Source: Candidatus Gerdarchaeota archaeon (GTDB taxonomy: Archaea > Asgardarchaeota > Heimdallarchaeia > JABLTI01). Taken from it: a stretch of 24,773 nt of DNA. Location of the stretch: the NCBI GenBank assembly GCA_016840945.1, contig JAEORJ010000152.1, forward strand, positions 1 to 24,773. The letters are read 5' to 3'. Positions within the stretch are counted from its first letter, which is position 1. The number at the start of each line of letters is the position of its first letter. Of the stretch, positions 1 to 7,605 are shown piece after piece. The notes below the pieces were generated by a model. It had not been told where the DNA came from. It saw nothing but the letters and a program-made list of their open reading frames with translations, and did no database searches. A program made the position numbers and the translations under genes.

Positions 1-1
1 C

Positions 2-499
2 CAATTAAACATAAGTTTTGATCATAAATTTGCCATCCGTTTACCTCGAGAGTATCCTGCAAACTTATCACATATTAAAATGCGCTCAATTACAAGACTT
101 TGGCACCCAAGAATTTCAGCTGGTGGAGGAGATGCTTGTATCACAGTGAACGGAGAATTAGATAGGATTTTCATTGATTTAATGTATCATGTAATGATGG
201 ATCCAAAAAGAATTCGTCCACCTAAACTTTATCCTAAGGAAGACTCCGGTATGAATGCTCAAGCAATGCGTTGGTTTGAAAGTGATGCAGATAATATTCA
301 TAATTTGATGCTGGCAAAATGGGATGCTACCCATGAAAAATCATCACTCAAAGATGCTGGTGGAATTCGTATAATTGGTGGTGATTCTAAGGAACTGAAA
401 GAACCGGGGAAGCAAGACAAAACAATTCGAATAATTCCTAAAGATAAAGAGGAAGAAAAAGCAGAGAAAGAAGACAAGAGGAAGGTGCGGATTCTATGA
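2..499 (+). CDS. Ubiquitin-conjugating enzyme E2-like protein with motif-bearing C-terminal tail (5' end missing)
   Basis: The reading frame is open from the left edge, so the protein is N-terminally truncated; the ATG at 80 is internal to the fold. The visible part follows the E2 (UBC) order: a strand plus a YP turn (PREYPAN), then HPRI, a Cys 11 residues after that His (codon 137-139; E2s usually have about 10), a helix, an LNPEAA-like MNAQA segment near 257, and a final helix ending AKWD. E2 enzymes carry a ubiquitin-like protein on this Cys as a thioester. After the fold comes a charged, probably disordered tail of about 55 residues with three similar motifs, GIRII (362-376), TIRII (422-436) and a terminal VRIL (485-496). 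The tail overlaps the next gene by ATGA, implying translational coupling. E2 fold is fairly sure; conjugating activity is inferred from the Cys position. Confidence 0.72.
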   Translation, partial: QLNISFDHKFAIRLPREYPANLSHIKMRSITRLWHPRISAGGGDACITVNGELDRIFIDLMYHVMMDPKRIRPPKLYPKEDSGMNAQAMRWFESDADNIHNLMLAKWDATHEKSSLKDAGGIRIIGGDSKELKEPGKQDKTIRIIPKDKEEEKAEKEDKRKVRIL

Positions 500-771
500 A
501 GCAAAAAAAATTAGATGATGATTTAGAGGAACCTACAGAGTTTGCTTTTGAAATCAGCTCAAATAATAATGAAATGGACGAATTAGAAGAACTAAGAGAA
601 CTGGAAATAGAAGAAACACCAGAACCATCACCTAAGAAAACAATTAAGATAATATCAGAACGAGATATGGAAATAAAAGAGGTTCCTCCACCTAATTTTT
701 CTAAACATTTAGCTTGTGTTCTTCACTATAAAGGGAAAGATTATTCCAATAGGAAATTACTGAAGAAATAA
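496..771 (+). CDS. Small acidic protein of unknown function coupled to the E2-like gene
   Basis: This 91-residue protein starts at an ATG overlapping the stop of the E2-like gene (ATGA), so the two are co-translated. I do not recognise a family. Residues 1-45 are very acidic and low in complexity (many E, D and L), residues 49-53 are TIKII followed by SE, and the last 25 residues are basic with a possible small folded piece containing HLACVLHYKGKDY. There is no signal peptide or membrane segment. The TIKIISE element is nearly identical to SVKIISE in the RING-like protein at 9326-9679 and to TIRII in the adjacent E2-like tail, which suggests a shared partner. It could be an adaptor or scaffold for the E2; that role is inference. 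Confidence 0.7.
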   Translation: MKQKKLDDDLEEPTEFAFEISSNNNEMDELEELRELEIEETPEPSPKKTIKIISERDMEIKEVPPPNFSKHLACVLHYKGKDYSNRKLLKK

Positions 772-777
772 TACCAA

Positions 778-789
778 TCTCTTTTTTTT
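778..789 (+). terminator. T-run terminator of the E2-like operon
   Basis: Eight consecutive T follow directly after the 91-aa gene. A T-run without a stable hairpin is the usual archaeal intrinsic terminator. Confidence 0.45.
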
Positions 790-873
790 GACAATGCTTC
801 CAAACATTCAAAAATCGTTTAAAGTTGAAACTGTAATTATACACTTTGAACAAAAGTTTAAGACAAGTAGCAC

Positions 874-880
874 TATAAAG
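874..880 (+). promoter_or_regulatory. Candidate TATA box for the first ammonia-lyase gene
   Basis: CACTATAAAG stands about 28 bases before the ATG at 906, which would give a very short leader. The same CACTATAAA core occurs before hisS (7606-7612). A purine-rich AAGGAAG at 891-897 could act as a ribosome binding site if transcription starts further upstream. Confidence 0.4.
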
Positions 881-905
881 TACTTTTCACAAGGAAGAAT
901 AGCAT

Positions 906-2624
906 ATGCCAAAAATAATTCTCGATGAAAATGGTTTAACAATAGAGGATGTTTGTCAGATTGTCCATAAGGATTATTCACTGGAATTAGCTGATTCAGT
1001 AAAAGAGAAAGTCAATCTCTCGAGGATAGCTATTGAAAAAGCAGTAGAATCAGGACAAAAGATCTATGGTATTACTACAGGCTTTGGTGCACTTAGGGAT
1101 ATTGTCATTCCTGAAAAAGATGCTTCAAAACTTCAAACAAATCTAATTAAAAGTCACTCTGTTGGTGTGGGTGATTTTGCTCCAGATGAATATGTAAAAG
1201 CTATGATGGTTTTACGAGTAGCAGCTCTTGCGCGAGGAAATTCTGGTTGTCAATTACAAACACTTGAGAATCTTATTGCAATGATAAATGTAAATGCCTT
1301 ACCAGTTGTACCATTAAAAGGTTCAGTAGGTGCAAGTGGAGATTTAGCTCCTTTATCTCATATGGCATTGGCAATGATAGGTGAGGGAAAGAGCAACCTA
1401 AAATATAAAGGGCAAATTTATGATGCAGAGAAAGGATTGGCAAAGGCTAACATTCCTAAAACAATATTATCCTATAAAGAAGGATTAGCGCTAAATAACG
1501 GTGCTCAATTTTCAGCGGGGATAGGATGTATAACTATCATAAGAGCTTATAATCTATTACAAAATGCTATAGTAGCTACTGCCTTGTCAATGGAAGCATT
1601 AAAAGCTGCTAGACAGCAATTAGATGAACGAATACATTTAGCAAGAAATCATCCAGGTCAAACAGAAATAGCTAAAACAATCCTTAATTACACAGAAGAT
1701 AGTGTTTTCATAAAAATCCATGATAGTATCTTTACATGTGCTACTGAAAATTGTGGTTATTATTATGATAAAAGTGTAGGTGATTCTACACAAGTGATTG
1801 CTAAGGAAACAGATTTTGTTAGATTACCAGATACTTGGGTTTGTCCTAATTGTGGTGCATCAAAGAACAATTTTGAAAAGCAATGGCCAAAAGTACAAGA
1901 TGATTACTCAATACGATGCACACCTCAGGTATTGGGTCCAATAAAAGAAACATTAGACTTTTGCAAAGATATCTTATCTCGAGAGGTAAACGCAGCAACA
2001 GACAATCCATTGATCTTTATAACAAAAGAAGAGCCATTAGAATGTGACATTTACTCTGGTGGGAATTTCCATGGAGAACCAATAGCACTTGCAATGGATT
2101 ATGTCTCAATAGCAATGGCTGAAGTAGGAAATATTTCCGAGCGACGGAGCGCGACATTAATTGATAAGAAGAGAAATCAAGGATTGAGTCTCTTTTTAAT
2201 ACCCCAAAGCCAACTTGGCTTGAATAGTGGTTATATGATGCCACAATACACTGCTGCAGCATTAGTGTCTGAAAATAAAACATTGGCAACACCAGCATCA
2301 GTAGATTCCATCCCAACATCAGATGAAGCAGAAGACCATGTAAGTATGAGTCCTATAGCAGCAAGGAAAGCAGCAGCTATAATTGAGAATTTGGAATTCA
2401 TTATTGCCATTGAAATGATGTTAGCAGTACAAGCAATTGATTTACGATGCGAGATTCAGAAAATAGCTCCTGAAGATGCATTAGGGAAGAAAACAAAGAT
2501 AGCCTACAAAGCTATAAGAGAAGCAGTTCCAAAATTAATTGAAGATAGAGTCATTTATCCAGATATCAATAAAATAGCTGAAATCATAAAAGATAGCACA
2601 ATCATTAATGAAATAGAAAAATAA
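906..2624 (+). CDS. Histidine ammonia-lyase family protein with an inserted rubredoxin domain
   Basis: A 572-residue MIO-dependent aromatic amino acid lyase (histidine to urocanate plus ammonia if it is a true HAL). Family marks: YGITTGFG with the catalytic Tyr54; Ala-Ser-Gly at 143-145 (GASGDLAPLSH), which cyclises to the MIO cofactor; QDDYSIRC at 331-338; GGNFHGEP at 385-392; and AEDHVSM near 475-481. The specificity pair is Ser83-His84, as in HALs rather than HL (tyrosine) or FL (phenylalanine) lyases. Unusual: residues 276-324, just before the YSIRC active-site segment, form a rubredoxin-like domain (C278-x4-C283 GYYYD, then W311-V-C313-PN-C316-G), making the protein about 60 residues longer than ordinary HALs. 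There are no other hut genes nearby, so urocanate use is unproven; an aminomutase or other aromatic substrate remains possible. Confidence 0.85.
   Translation: MPKIILDENGLTIEDVCQIVHKDYSLELADSVKEKVNLSRIAIEKAVESGQKIYGITTGFGALRDIVIPEKDASKLQTNLIKSHSVGVGDFAPDEYVKAMMVLRVAALARGNSGCQLQTLENLIAMINVNALPVVPLKGSVGASGDLAPLSHMALAMIGEGKSNLKYKGQIYDAEKGLAKANIPKTILSYKEGLALNNGAQFSAGIGCITIIRAYNLLQNAIVATALSMEALKAARQQLDERIHLARNHPGQTEIAKTILNYTEDSVFIKIHDSIFTCATENCGYYYDKSVGDSTQVIAKETDFVRLPDTWVCPNCGASKNNFEKQWPKVQDDYSIRCTPQVLGPIKETLDFCKDILSREVNAATDNPLIFITKEEPLECDIYSGGNFHGEPIALAMDYVSIAMAEVGNISERRSATLIDKKRNQGLSLFLIPQSQLGLNSGYMMPQYTAAALVSENKTLATPASVDSIPTSDEAEDHVSMSPIAARKAAAIIENLEFIIAIEMMLAVQAIDLRCEIQKIAPEDALGKKTKIAYKAIREAVPKLIEDRVIYPDINKIAEIIKDSTIINEIEK
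1731..1877 (+). other. Rubredoxin-like domain inserted in the ammonia-lyase
   Basis: The segment encodes residues 276-324 of the lyase. It has CGYYYD, GD, LPDTWVCPNCGASKNNFE in the same order as free rubredoxins, and the second-to-third Cys distance (C283 to C313) is 30 residues, as in rubredoxin. The only deviation is C-x4-C instead of C-x2-C in the first knuckle, a variant I recall in a Desulfovibrio rubredoxin-2. All four metal ligands and the aromatic core (Tyr, Tyr, Trp) are present, so Fe or Zn binding is likely. The frame is continuous on both sides. Confidence 0.85.
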
Positions 2625-2699
2625 TGGTTAAAAAATCCAAAAAAAATATCTTCAATAAATTTTATTAAGTGGTAAAGAGCGAAAAAAGATAAAAGTAAT

Positions 2700-2808
2700 G
2701 CCGGGATGGTGTAGCGGCAACATTCGGGACTGTGGAATCTTTGAGATGTCCTCAGTCTCATCATGCAGCAATCCTGAGCCGAGAGTTCGATTCTCTCTCC
2801 CGGCACCA
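2700..2808 (+). tRNA. tRNA-His(GUG) with a 35-nt intron
   Basis: The acceptor GCCGGGA (2700-2706) pairs with TCCCGGC (2798-2804), followed by A73 (2805) and an encoded CCA (2806-2808). T8 is at 2707, the D arm is 2709-2723, and the T arm is GAGAG-TTCGATT-CTCTC (2781-2797). The anticodon stem CGGGA (2725-2729) pairs with TCCTG (2772-2776), and the loop CTGTGG + A gives anticodon GTG (2732-2734), i.e. histidine. The variable loop is 4 nt. The base before G1 is T, so the G-1 identity element is not encoded, and the discriminator is A rather than the C usual in archaeal and bacterial tRNA-His. hisS lies 5 kb downstream. Confidence 0.88.
2736..2770 (+). other. tRNA-His intron with bulge-helix-bulge
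   Basis: The intron sits between positions 37 and 38. The central 4-bp helix pairs CTGT (2730-2733) with GCAG (2765-2768). The three-base bulges are GG|A (2734-2736) and CA|A (2769-2771), each cut after the second base, which is the canonical substrate of the archaeal splicing endonuclease. Within the intron TGAGA (2742-2746) pairs with TCTCA (2756-2760). Confidence 0.82.
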
Positions 2809-2830
2809 AATTCTCCTTCTTTTATTGTTT
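2809..2830 (+). terminator. T-rich terminator after tRNA-His
   Basis: A pyrimidine/T-rich stretch (TTCTCCTTCTTTTATTGTTT) directly follows the CCA end, as is usual after archaeal tRNA genes. It reaches the end of the convergent membrane-protein gene. Confidence 0.4.
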
Positions 2831-3233
2831 AAATAATATAACCTCTGACCATATAAACAGCAAATAAACCAGCTAAGACTACTATTAAAATTGACACAAC
2901 AATAGAGACTACAAACATGATCCAATTTTTCCTATCAAAACATATTCCTGCATAAGTGAGATACGAGTATAACATCATGCCAGAGACGATGAAGTATAGA
3001 TAGTGGCCAAATATTTGCCCTGGAATAAGTAATCCTATACCTGAAATAATGCCAAGAATAGCAGTAAGAAATAATGCTATTGTTACAAATAAATCAGCTT
3101 TCGTTTCAGTTCTCTCTTTTCGTCCTTCAGGTGAAGCAATTTCCTTGATTTTAAATGCTAATGAAATAGCATTCCTACCAATCATAAATAAGCTGCAAAC
3201 ATAGATTATTGGAGCTAAAGCCATTCTTCTCAC
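2829..3233 (-). CDS. Small multispanning membrane protein of unknown function
   Basis: Up to 134 residues, from a GTG at 3233 or an ATG at 3224 three codons later. There are about four hydrophobic segments: roughly residues 3-20, 46-70, 77-98 and 104-130, with a charged loop between the first two (residues 28-44, many K, R and E). I see no family motif. It is convergent with tRNA-His and sits downstream of, but 98 bases from, the alpha-oxoamine synthase gene on the same strand. Function unknown. Confidence 0.6.
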   Translation of the reverse strand: MRRMALAPIIYVCSLFMIGRNAISLAFKIKEIASPEGRKERTETKADLFVTIALFLTAILGIISGIGLLIPGQIFGHYLYFIVSGMMLYSYLTYAGICFDRKNWIMFVVSIVVSILIVVLAGLFAVYMVRGYII

Positions 3234-3330
3234 TATAGAACTCTGGGTATATTTGCTGTTAAATGTTCTGTAATAAAAAAAGGAAAATCAATCGAATTTT
3301 TATTTTCGAATGATCCATTATAGCAGTTAA

Positions 3331-4548
3331 TTAGATGACTTCTAACTCTTTGCCGTGTCTAGTTATTATTTCAACAGCTTCATCAATGGTATCAAAATCA
3401 AATGATGATTGGCATGTTAAACGTAACATTTCACGACCAACATCCACTGCAGGTGCACGAACTGGATTGGTAAAGACACTTCTCGGACGTTCATCCATTA
3501 ATAGCTTGAAGAAATTAAAGGTAGTAAAATCATCACCAACAATAACAGGCAATACCGGTGTTTGTGATCTTCCAGTATCAAATCCTGCATCATTCAAGCC
3601 TTTGCGTAAACGTTCAGTGTTTGCCCAGAGATTTTGTCTTGGGGAGTCATCTTTTTCCATGATGTTTAGAACAGCTAAAACAGTTGCTAAAGCAGATGGA
3701 GGGGAGCTTGCACTGTAAATAAAAGCTCGTGCTTTATGTTTTATCCATTCGCAAAGTATCTTTGAGCCAGCAATGTACCCACCAATGGAGGCGAAGCTTT
3801 TAGAGAATGTTCCCATTATTATGTCAACTTTATCCTCAACTCCATAATGAGAAGCTGTTCCTCGCCCATGATCACCTAGAACACCAACAGAATGGGCATC
3901 ATCAACATAAATGCCTGCACTATATTGTTCTGCTAATTCTGTGATAACATCTAATTGAGCAATGGTCCCTTCCATTGAAAAGATACCATCAGTTACAATT
4001 AATGCATATTCATTATCAGGAATTAACTTTAGGCAATGTTCCAGATCTTCCATGTCATCATGGTTGTAAATTAATTTTCTCTCTTTGGGAATTCCGCTTA
4101 ATTTGATACCATCGATGATTGAAGCATGATTTTGTTTATCAGAGATCACCCAATCGTCTTTGCCAATAATACTGGATAATGCTCCAAGATTGGCTTGCAT
4201 ACCAGTTGAAAAAACCACACAATCTTCTTTTCCTAAAAATTCTGCTAAGCGTTTTTCCAACTCAATATGTAGATCCATTGTGCCATTTAGCAATCTTGAA
4301 CCAGTGGAGCCAACACCATATTTGTCAATTGCTTTCTTGGCAGCTTCTTTAACGACAGGGTTGATGGTCATTGATAAGTAATTGTTGCTACCGAGCATGA
4401 TTACTTCTCGTTCTTCCATATTTACTATTGGTCCTTGTTCACTACTCAATTCCTTGAAGTAGGGATAAAATCCAAGTTCCTTAGTAAACTCAATCTGCTC
4501 GATAATCTCAGATTTAGCTTGTTCCTCGTACCTAGTAAAATAGTTCAT
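3331..4548 (-). CDS. Alpha-oxoamine synthase, serine palmitoyltransferase-like
   Basis: A PLP enzyme of the alpha-oxoamine synthase family (serine palmitoyltransferase, KBL, BioF), which condenses an amino acid with an acyl-CoA and releases CO2. Numbering from the GTG at 4557: GVGSTGSR near 81-88, the PLP-stacking His144 in QNHAS, DDAHS with Asp219 and His222, and the Schiff-base Lys253 in TFSKSFASIGGY. The TFSKS...GG form resembles serine palmitoyltransferases more than the TLGKA form of KBL, but DDAHS is more BioF-like, so the substrate is uncertain. The start is placed at the ATG at 4548; a GTG three codons upstream is the alternative. It is divergent from an SDR reductase at 4704, the pairing expected for 3-ketosphinganine synthesis and reduction; that is inference. 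Confidence 0.85.
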   Translation of the reverse strand: MNYFTRYEEQAKSEIIEQIEFTKELGFYPYFKELSSEQGPIVNMEEREVIMLGSNNYLSMTINPVVKEAAKKAIDKYGVGSTGSRLLNGTMDLHIELEKRLAEFLGKEDCVVFSTGMQANLGALSSIIGKDDWVISDKQNHASIIDGIKLSGIPKERKLIYNHDDMEDLEHCLKLIPDNEYALIVTDGIFSMEGTIAQLDVITELAEQYSAGIYVDDAHSVGVLGDHGRGTASHYGVEDKVDIIMGTFSKSFASIGGYIAGSKILCEWIKHKARAFIYSASSPPSALATVLAVLNIMEKDDSPRQNLWANTERLRKGLNDAGFDTGRSQTPVLPVIVGDDFTTFNFFKLLMDERPRSVFTNPVRAPAVDVGREMLRLTCQSSFDFDTIDEAVEIITRHGKELEVI

Positions 4549-4642
4549 CCAAACCACTGACTTGGATTTCCGCGTAGTATTAATGAATCTTTCTTTTAAC
4601 TATCAAAAATGATACTCATAAAATGTATTTTTCAATAAAAAA

Positions 4643-4650
4643 TTTATATT
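4643..4650 (+). promoter_or_regulatory. Candidate TATA box of the SDR gene
   Basis: TTTATATT lies about 57 bases before the TTG at 4704. It falls inside the longer reading frame that begins at ATG 4623, which supports the downstream start. Confidence 0.35.
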
Positions 4651-4690
4651 GGCAATTGAATGGATATTCTAAAATTAGGACTCATATTCT

Positions 4691-4696
4691 GGAGAT
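4691..4696 (+). promoter_or_regulatory. Ribosome binding site that selects the TTG start at 4704
   Basis: GGAGAT, 7 bases before TTG 4704. The ATG at 4623 has no comparable sequence in front of it. Confidence 0.55.
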
Positions 4697-4703
4697 AGTT
4701 AAT

Positions 4704-5711
4704 TTGAATAAAATAGTTGTTATTACGGGTGCATCATCTGGCATTGGATTATCCCATGCTATTTACCTTACTTATTTAGGGTATACTGTTTTTGGGGCAA
4801 GCCGTTTTGAAGTTCCCAATAAAGATGATTTGAAAAAATTATATCTTCAAGACCATACTAAATATAGTTTTACAAATAAAGAGAAAACCAAAGTAAAAGC
4901 CAGGAAAGTCCTTCTTCCTAAGAAGCTCCTCAAAACTCTTGATGAGTTATTAGATAAGATAACTTTCTTCAAAATGGATATTACTTCTGATGAATCAGTA
5001 AATGAATCAGTAACTCAAATGGAGTTGAAAGCAAAAGAGATCAATGGAAAAGGTATTGATGTAATTCTCAACAATGCTGGTATTAGCTTCTTCAAGAGTG
5101 CTGAAGATTTATCAATTGAAGATTGGCAAAAAACATTCGATACAAATGTTTTTGGTTTAATAAGAGTAATAAAGGCAATTTTACCTTTTATGAGAGCTCG
5201 TCGAGAAGGACAAATTATCAACACTAGTTCATTAGGTGCTTATGCAGCAATTCCATACCAAACCCATTATTCAGCTTCAAAAATGGCTGTCAAATTATTA
5301 ACTGAGGGATTAGGGGTTGAATTGCGGGAATTTGGCATTAAGGTTTCAACTCTCTTACCCAGCGACATCAACACGAGTTTTAATGTAAACATGTTAAAAA
5401 TATCAAATTCTATTGAGCATACCTTTGATTCCTATGATTTAACTTCATTATTAGATAATATCCCTACTGATAAGGAGTCGCCATATTATAACTCAGTGAA
5501 AATTGTTTGGAAGGTAATAGTAAAGAACCTAATAGTTGCCCCGCCACCTATTATTATTTCTAAAAAAGTTGCTAAAATTATTCGAAGTAAAAATCCCAAA
5601 ATTAATTATAAATCAGGAAGTCTATCACAAATATTTCTAACCTATTTAATACAAAGAATCGTTAGTGATAAGTTCACTTATACTTTACTACCAAAGTATT
5701 TTGGTCTTTAA
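4704..5711 (+). CDS. Short-chain dehydrogenase/reductase
   Basis: A classical SDR oxidoreductase. From the TTG start the protein begins (M)NKIVVITGASSGIG, the nucleotide-binding TGxxxGIG at the usual place near the N-terminus; the ATG at 4623 would add 27 residues unlike SDRs. Then come NNAG (around 5070-5081), the catalytic Ser in NTSS (around 5221), and YSASK with catalytic Tyr and Lys (5268-5282). At 335 residues it is longer than the 250 usual, with a basic insertion after the first beta-alpha unit (about 4812-4960) and a C-terminal extension of about 90 residues. It is divergent from the SPT-like gene and could be a 3-ketosphinganine-type reductase; the substrate is not shown by sequence. 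Confidence 0.82.
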   Translation: MNKIVVITGASSGIGLSHAIYLTYLGYTVFGASRFEVPNKDDLKKLYLQDHTKYSFTNKEKTKVKARKVLLPKKLLKTLDELLDKITFFKMDITSDESVNESVTQMELKAKEINGKGIDVILNNAGISFFKSAEDLSIEDWQKTFDTNVFGLIRVIKAILPFMRARREGQIINTSSLGAYAAIPYQTHYSASKMAVKLLTEGLGVELREFGIKVSTLLPSDINTSFNVNMLKISNSIEHTFDSYDLTSLLDNIPTDKESPYYNSVKIVWKVIVKNLIVAPPPIIISKKVAKIIRSKNPKINYKSGSLSQIFLTYLIQRIVSDKFTYTLLPKYFGL

Positions 5712-5728
5712 CTTATTTTTCAGTTTAA

Positions 5729-5757
5729 GCCCTAATTATTAGGGCAATTATTTATTT
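5729..5757 (+). terminator. Hairpin terminator after the SDR gene
   Basis: GCCCTAA (5729-5735) pairs with TTAGGGC (5739-5745) around a TTA loop, followed by a T-rich tract. Confidence 0.5.
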
Positions 5758-5855
5758 TAACAACTTAGATGGTCTAAATTTATTAGTCTCTTTTAGATAA
5801 AGGTTTTAAAGAATGAGCACTTATTTTTCTAGATATTGAATTAAGGTGCAAAATA

Positions 5856-7415
5856 ATGACCTATATTATAACTGGTTCTGGACTAACAATTGAAGATGTT
5901 GTCAAAGTTGCACGACATAATGAAAAAGTAGAATTGCATCCAGATGCGATTGAACGAATGAAAGTTTGTAGAGCTATGCTTGAAGAAAAAATCGTAGCAC
6001 ATGAGATCATGTATGGTGTAAACACTGGCATTGGTGAATTTTCTGAAGTAGTGCTTAATGATGATCAAGTAAAGCAATTTCAAAAATATTTAATTTATAA
6101 CCATGCAGCAGGAATTGGGAAACCTGCTCCAATTGAACATGTAAGAGCTGCAATATTAGGTAGAATTAATGTTCTAGCACATGGTAATTCTGGCAATAGA
6201 CCAATCATTGCTCAAACAATGGTTGAAATGCTAAACAAGGGAGTAACTCCAGAAGTCTGTGAAAAAGGCTCTGTGGGGGCTTCTGGTGATTTATGTTCTA
6301 TGTCCCAAATAGCTTTATTGTTGATGGGAGAAGGCCGAGCATTTTACAAGGGCAAATTAATTCCAGGTAAGGAAGCTATGGAAAAAGCTGGTATTGAAAT
6401 CCCAGGCTTAAAAGCAAGAGATGGTTTAGCAGCTATTAATGGCTCCAATTTTCTTACCGCAATGAGTGCTTTATGGCTTTATGATGCTATGCAATTTATG
6501 AAGCAAGCAGAAATTGCTTGTGCAATGACGATTGAAGCTTTAATGGGTAATATGAAACCTTATACACCAATGTTACATGAAATTCGAGGTTTCCCAGGCG
6601 CGATAAGAAGTTCAAAAGCTCTAACCAAATTATTCAAAGGTGGAGATTTGTATGAAGCTAGATTAAAAGTTAAAGTACAAGATGCTTATTCAATGCGTTC
6701 AGCTCCACAAGTACTAGGTGCAGCTCATGATGCATTAGCATTTGCTCGTTCACAGGTAGAAATCGAATTAAATGGCGTAGGTGATAATCCTGTCTTCTTC
6801 CCAGATAAAAAATTACAATTGACAGGTGCTAATTTCCAAGGCACTCCTGTTTGTTTACCAATGGATATGGCTGGAGCAGCTATAACAATGGTTTGTGTAA
6901 TATCTGAACGAAGAATGAATAGATTAAATCATCCAGCGTTAAGTGTTGGCCTCCCACCATTCTTAACTAAAGGTGCTGGGATGATGTCTGGTTTAATGCT
7001 TAGTCAATATGCTGCAGATATGCAAATTGTTGAAATGCGAATTTTATCCATGCCAGCAAGCATACAATCAATTCCAGCTGCTGCTGATCAAGAAGATTTT
7101 GTCTCAATGGGTATGAATACTGCCCTAAAGAACAATCAAATTCTTGACAACGCTTATGGCGTTCTCGGCATTGAATTTATGGCTGCAGCGCAGGCATTAG
7201 ATTTACGTGAAGAACTCTTAAAATCTGATCAATTAAAAGACAGAAAAATCAAATTTGGTGATGGTGTAGCAAAAGCTAGGGAAGTTATTAGAAAACATGT
7301 TGCTTTCTTAGATGAAGACAGGCCATTATTTGACGACCACAATGCCATGAAGGCATTAGTTAAATCTGGTGAAATTCTCACAGAAGTAGAAAAAGCTGTT
7401 GGAAGCTTAGATTAA
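5856..7415 (+). CDS. Histidine ammonia-lyase family protein (second paralogue)
   Basis: A 519-residue MIO-type lyase, without the rubredoxin insertion of the first copy and distant from it. Marks: YGVNTGIG with Tyr53, MIO triad Ala-Ser-Gly at 141-143 (SVGASGDL), QDAYSMRS, and ADQEDFVSM. Several positions differ from typical HAL: Asn82-His83 instead of Ser-His, INGSN instead of NGTQ, NFQGTP instead of NFHGEP, and DLCSMSQ instead of DLAPLSH. The His that marks histidine-type lyases is retained, but these changes could mean another aromatic substrate or aminomutase activity. GGTG at 5845-5848 is a ribosome binding site 7 bases before the ATG. A terminator hairpin follows at 7433. No hutU, hutI or formimidoyltransferase gene is adjacent. 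Confidence 0.85.
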   Translation: MTYIITGSGLTIEDVVKVARHNEKVELHPDAIERMKVCRAMLEEKIVAHEIMYGVNTGIGEFSEVVLNDDQVKQFQKYLIYNHAAGIGKPAPIEHVRAAILGRINVLAHGNSGNRPIIAQTMVEMLNKGVTPEVCEKGSVGASGDLCSMSQIALLLMGEGRAFYKGKLIPGKEAMEKAGIEIPGLKARDGLAAINGSNFLTAMSALWLYDAMQFMKQAEIACAMTIEALMGNMKPYTPMLHEIRGFPGAIRSSKALTKLFKGGDLYEARLKVKVQDAYSMRSAPQVLGAAHDALAFARSQVEIELNGVGDNPVFFPDKKLQLTGANFQGTPVCLPMDMAGAAITMVCVISERRMNRLNHPALSVGLPPFLTKGAGMMSGLMLSQYAADMQIVEMRILSMPASIQSIPAAADQEDFVSMGMNTALKNNQILDNAYGVLGIEFMAAAQALDLREELLKSDQLKDRKIKFGDGVAKAREVIRKHVAFLDEDRPLFDDHNAMKALVKSGEILTEVEKAVGSLD

Positions 7416-7432
7416 ATAGCTTTAATTATTAG

Positions 7433-7475
7433 ATGAGAAGGCAAATCTTCTCATTATCTTTTATTTTTATTATTT
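7433..7475 (+). terminator. Hairpin terminator after the second lyase
   Basis: ATGAGAAG (7433-7440) pairs perfectly with CTTCTCAT (7447-7454) around a 6-base loop, followed by a T-rich tract. Confidence 0.6.
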
Positions 7476-7605
7476 TCATACCTTTAGATAGAAAATTTTA
7501 AATAATTTTGACGGGGAAAAACTGTCGGTGTAAATAAAAATGTGGGATAATTTTCACACAGATAAATAATCGAAAATTCTTTTTAGCTAGATTATTTTGT
7601 AACAC

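Noticed and set aside
906..2624. Chimeric assembly as the cause of the rubredoxin insertion
   Set aside because: The frame is continuous, base composition does not change, and the HAL motifs on each side are in proper order; kept as real, though independent assemblies should confirm.
2555..2809. Minus-strand ORF of 84 codons across the end of the first lyase and the tRNA
   Set aside because: It runs through the complete tRNA-His gene and coding sequence; a shadow frame.
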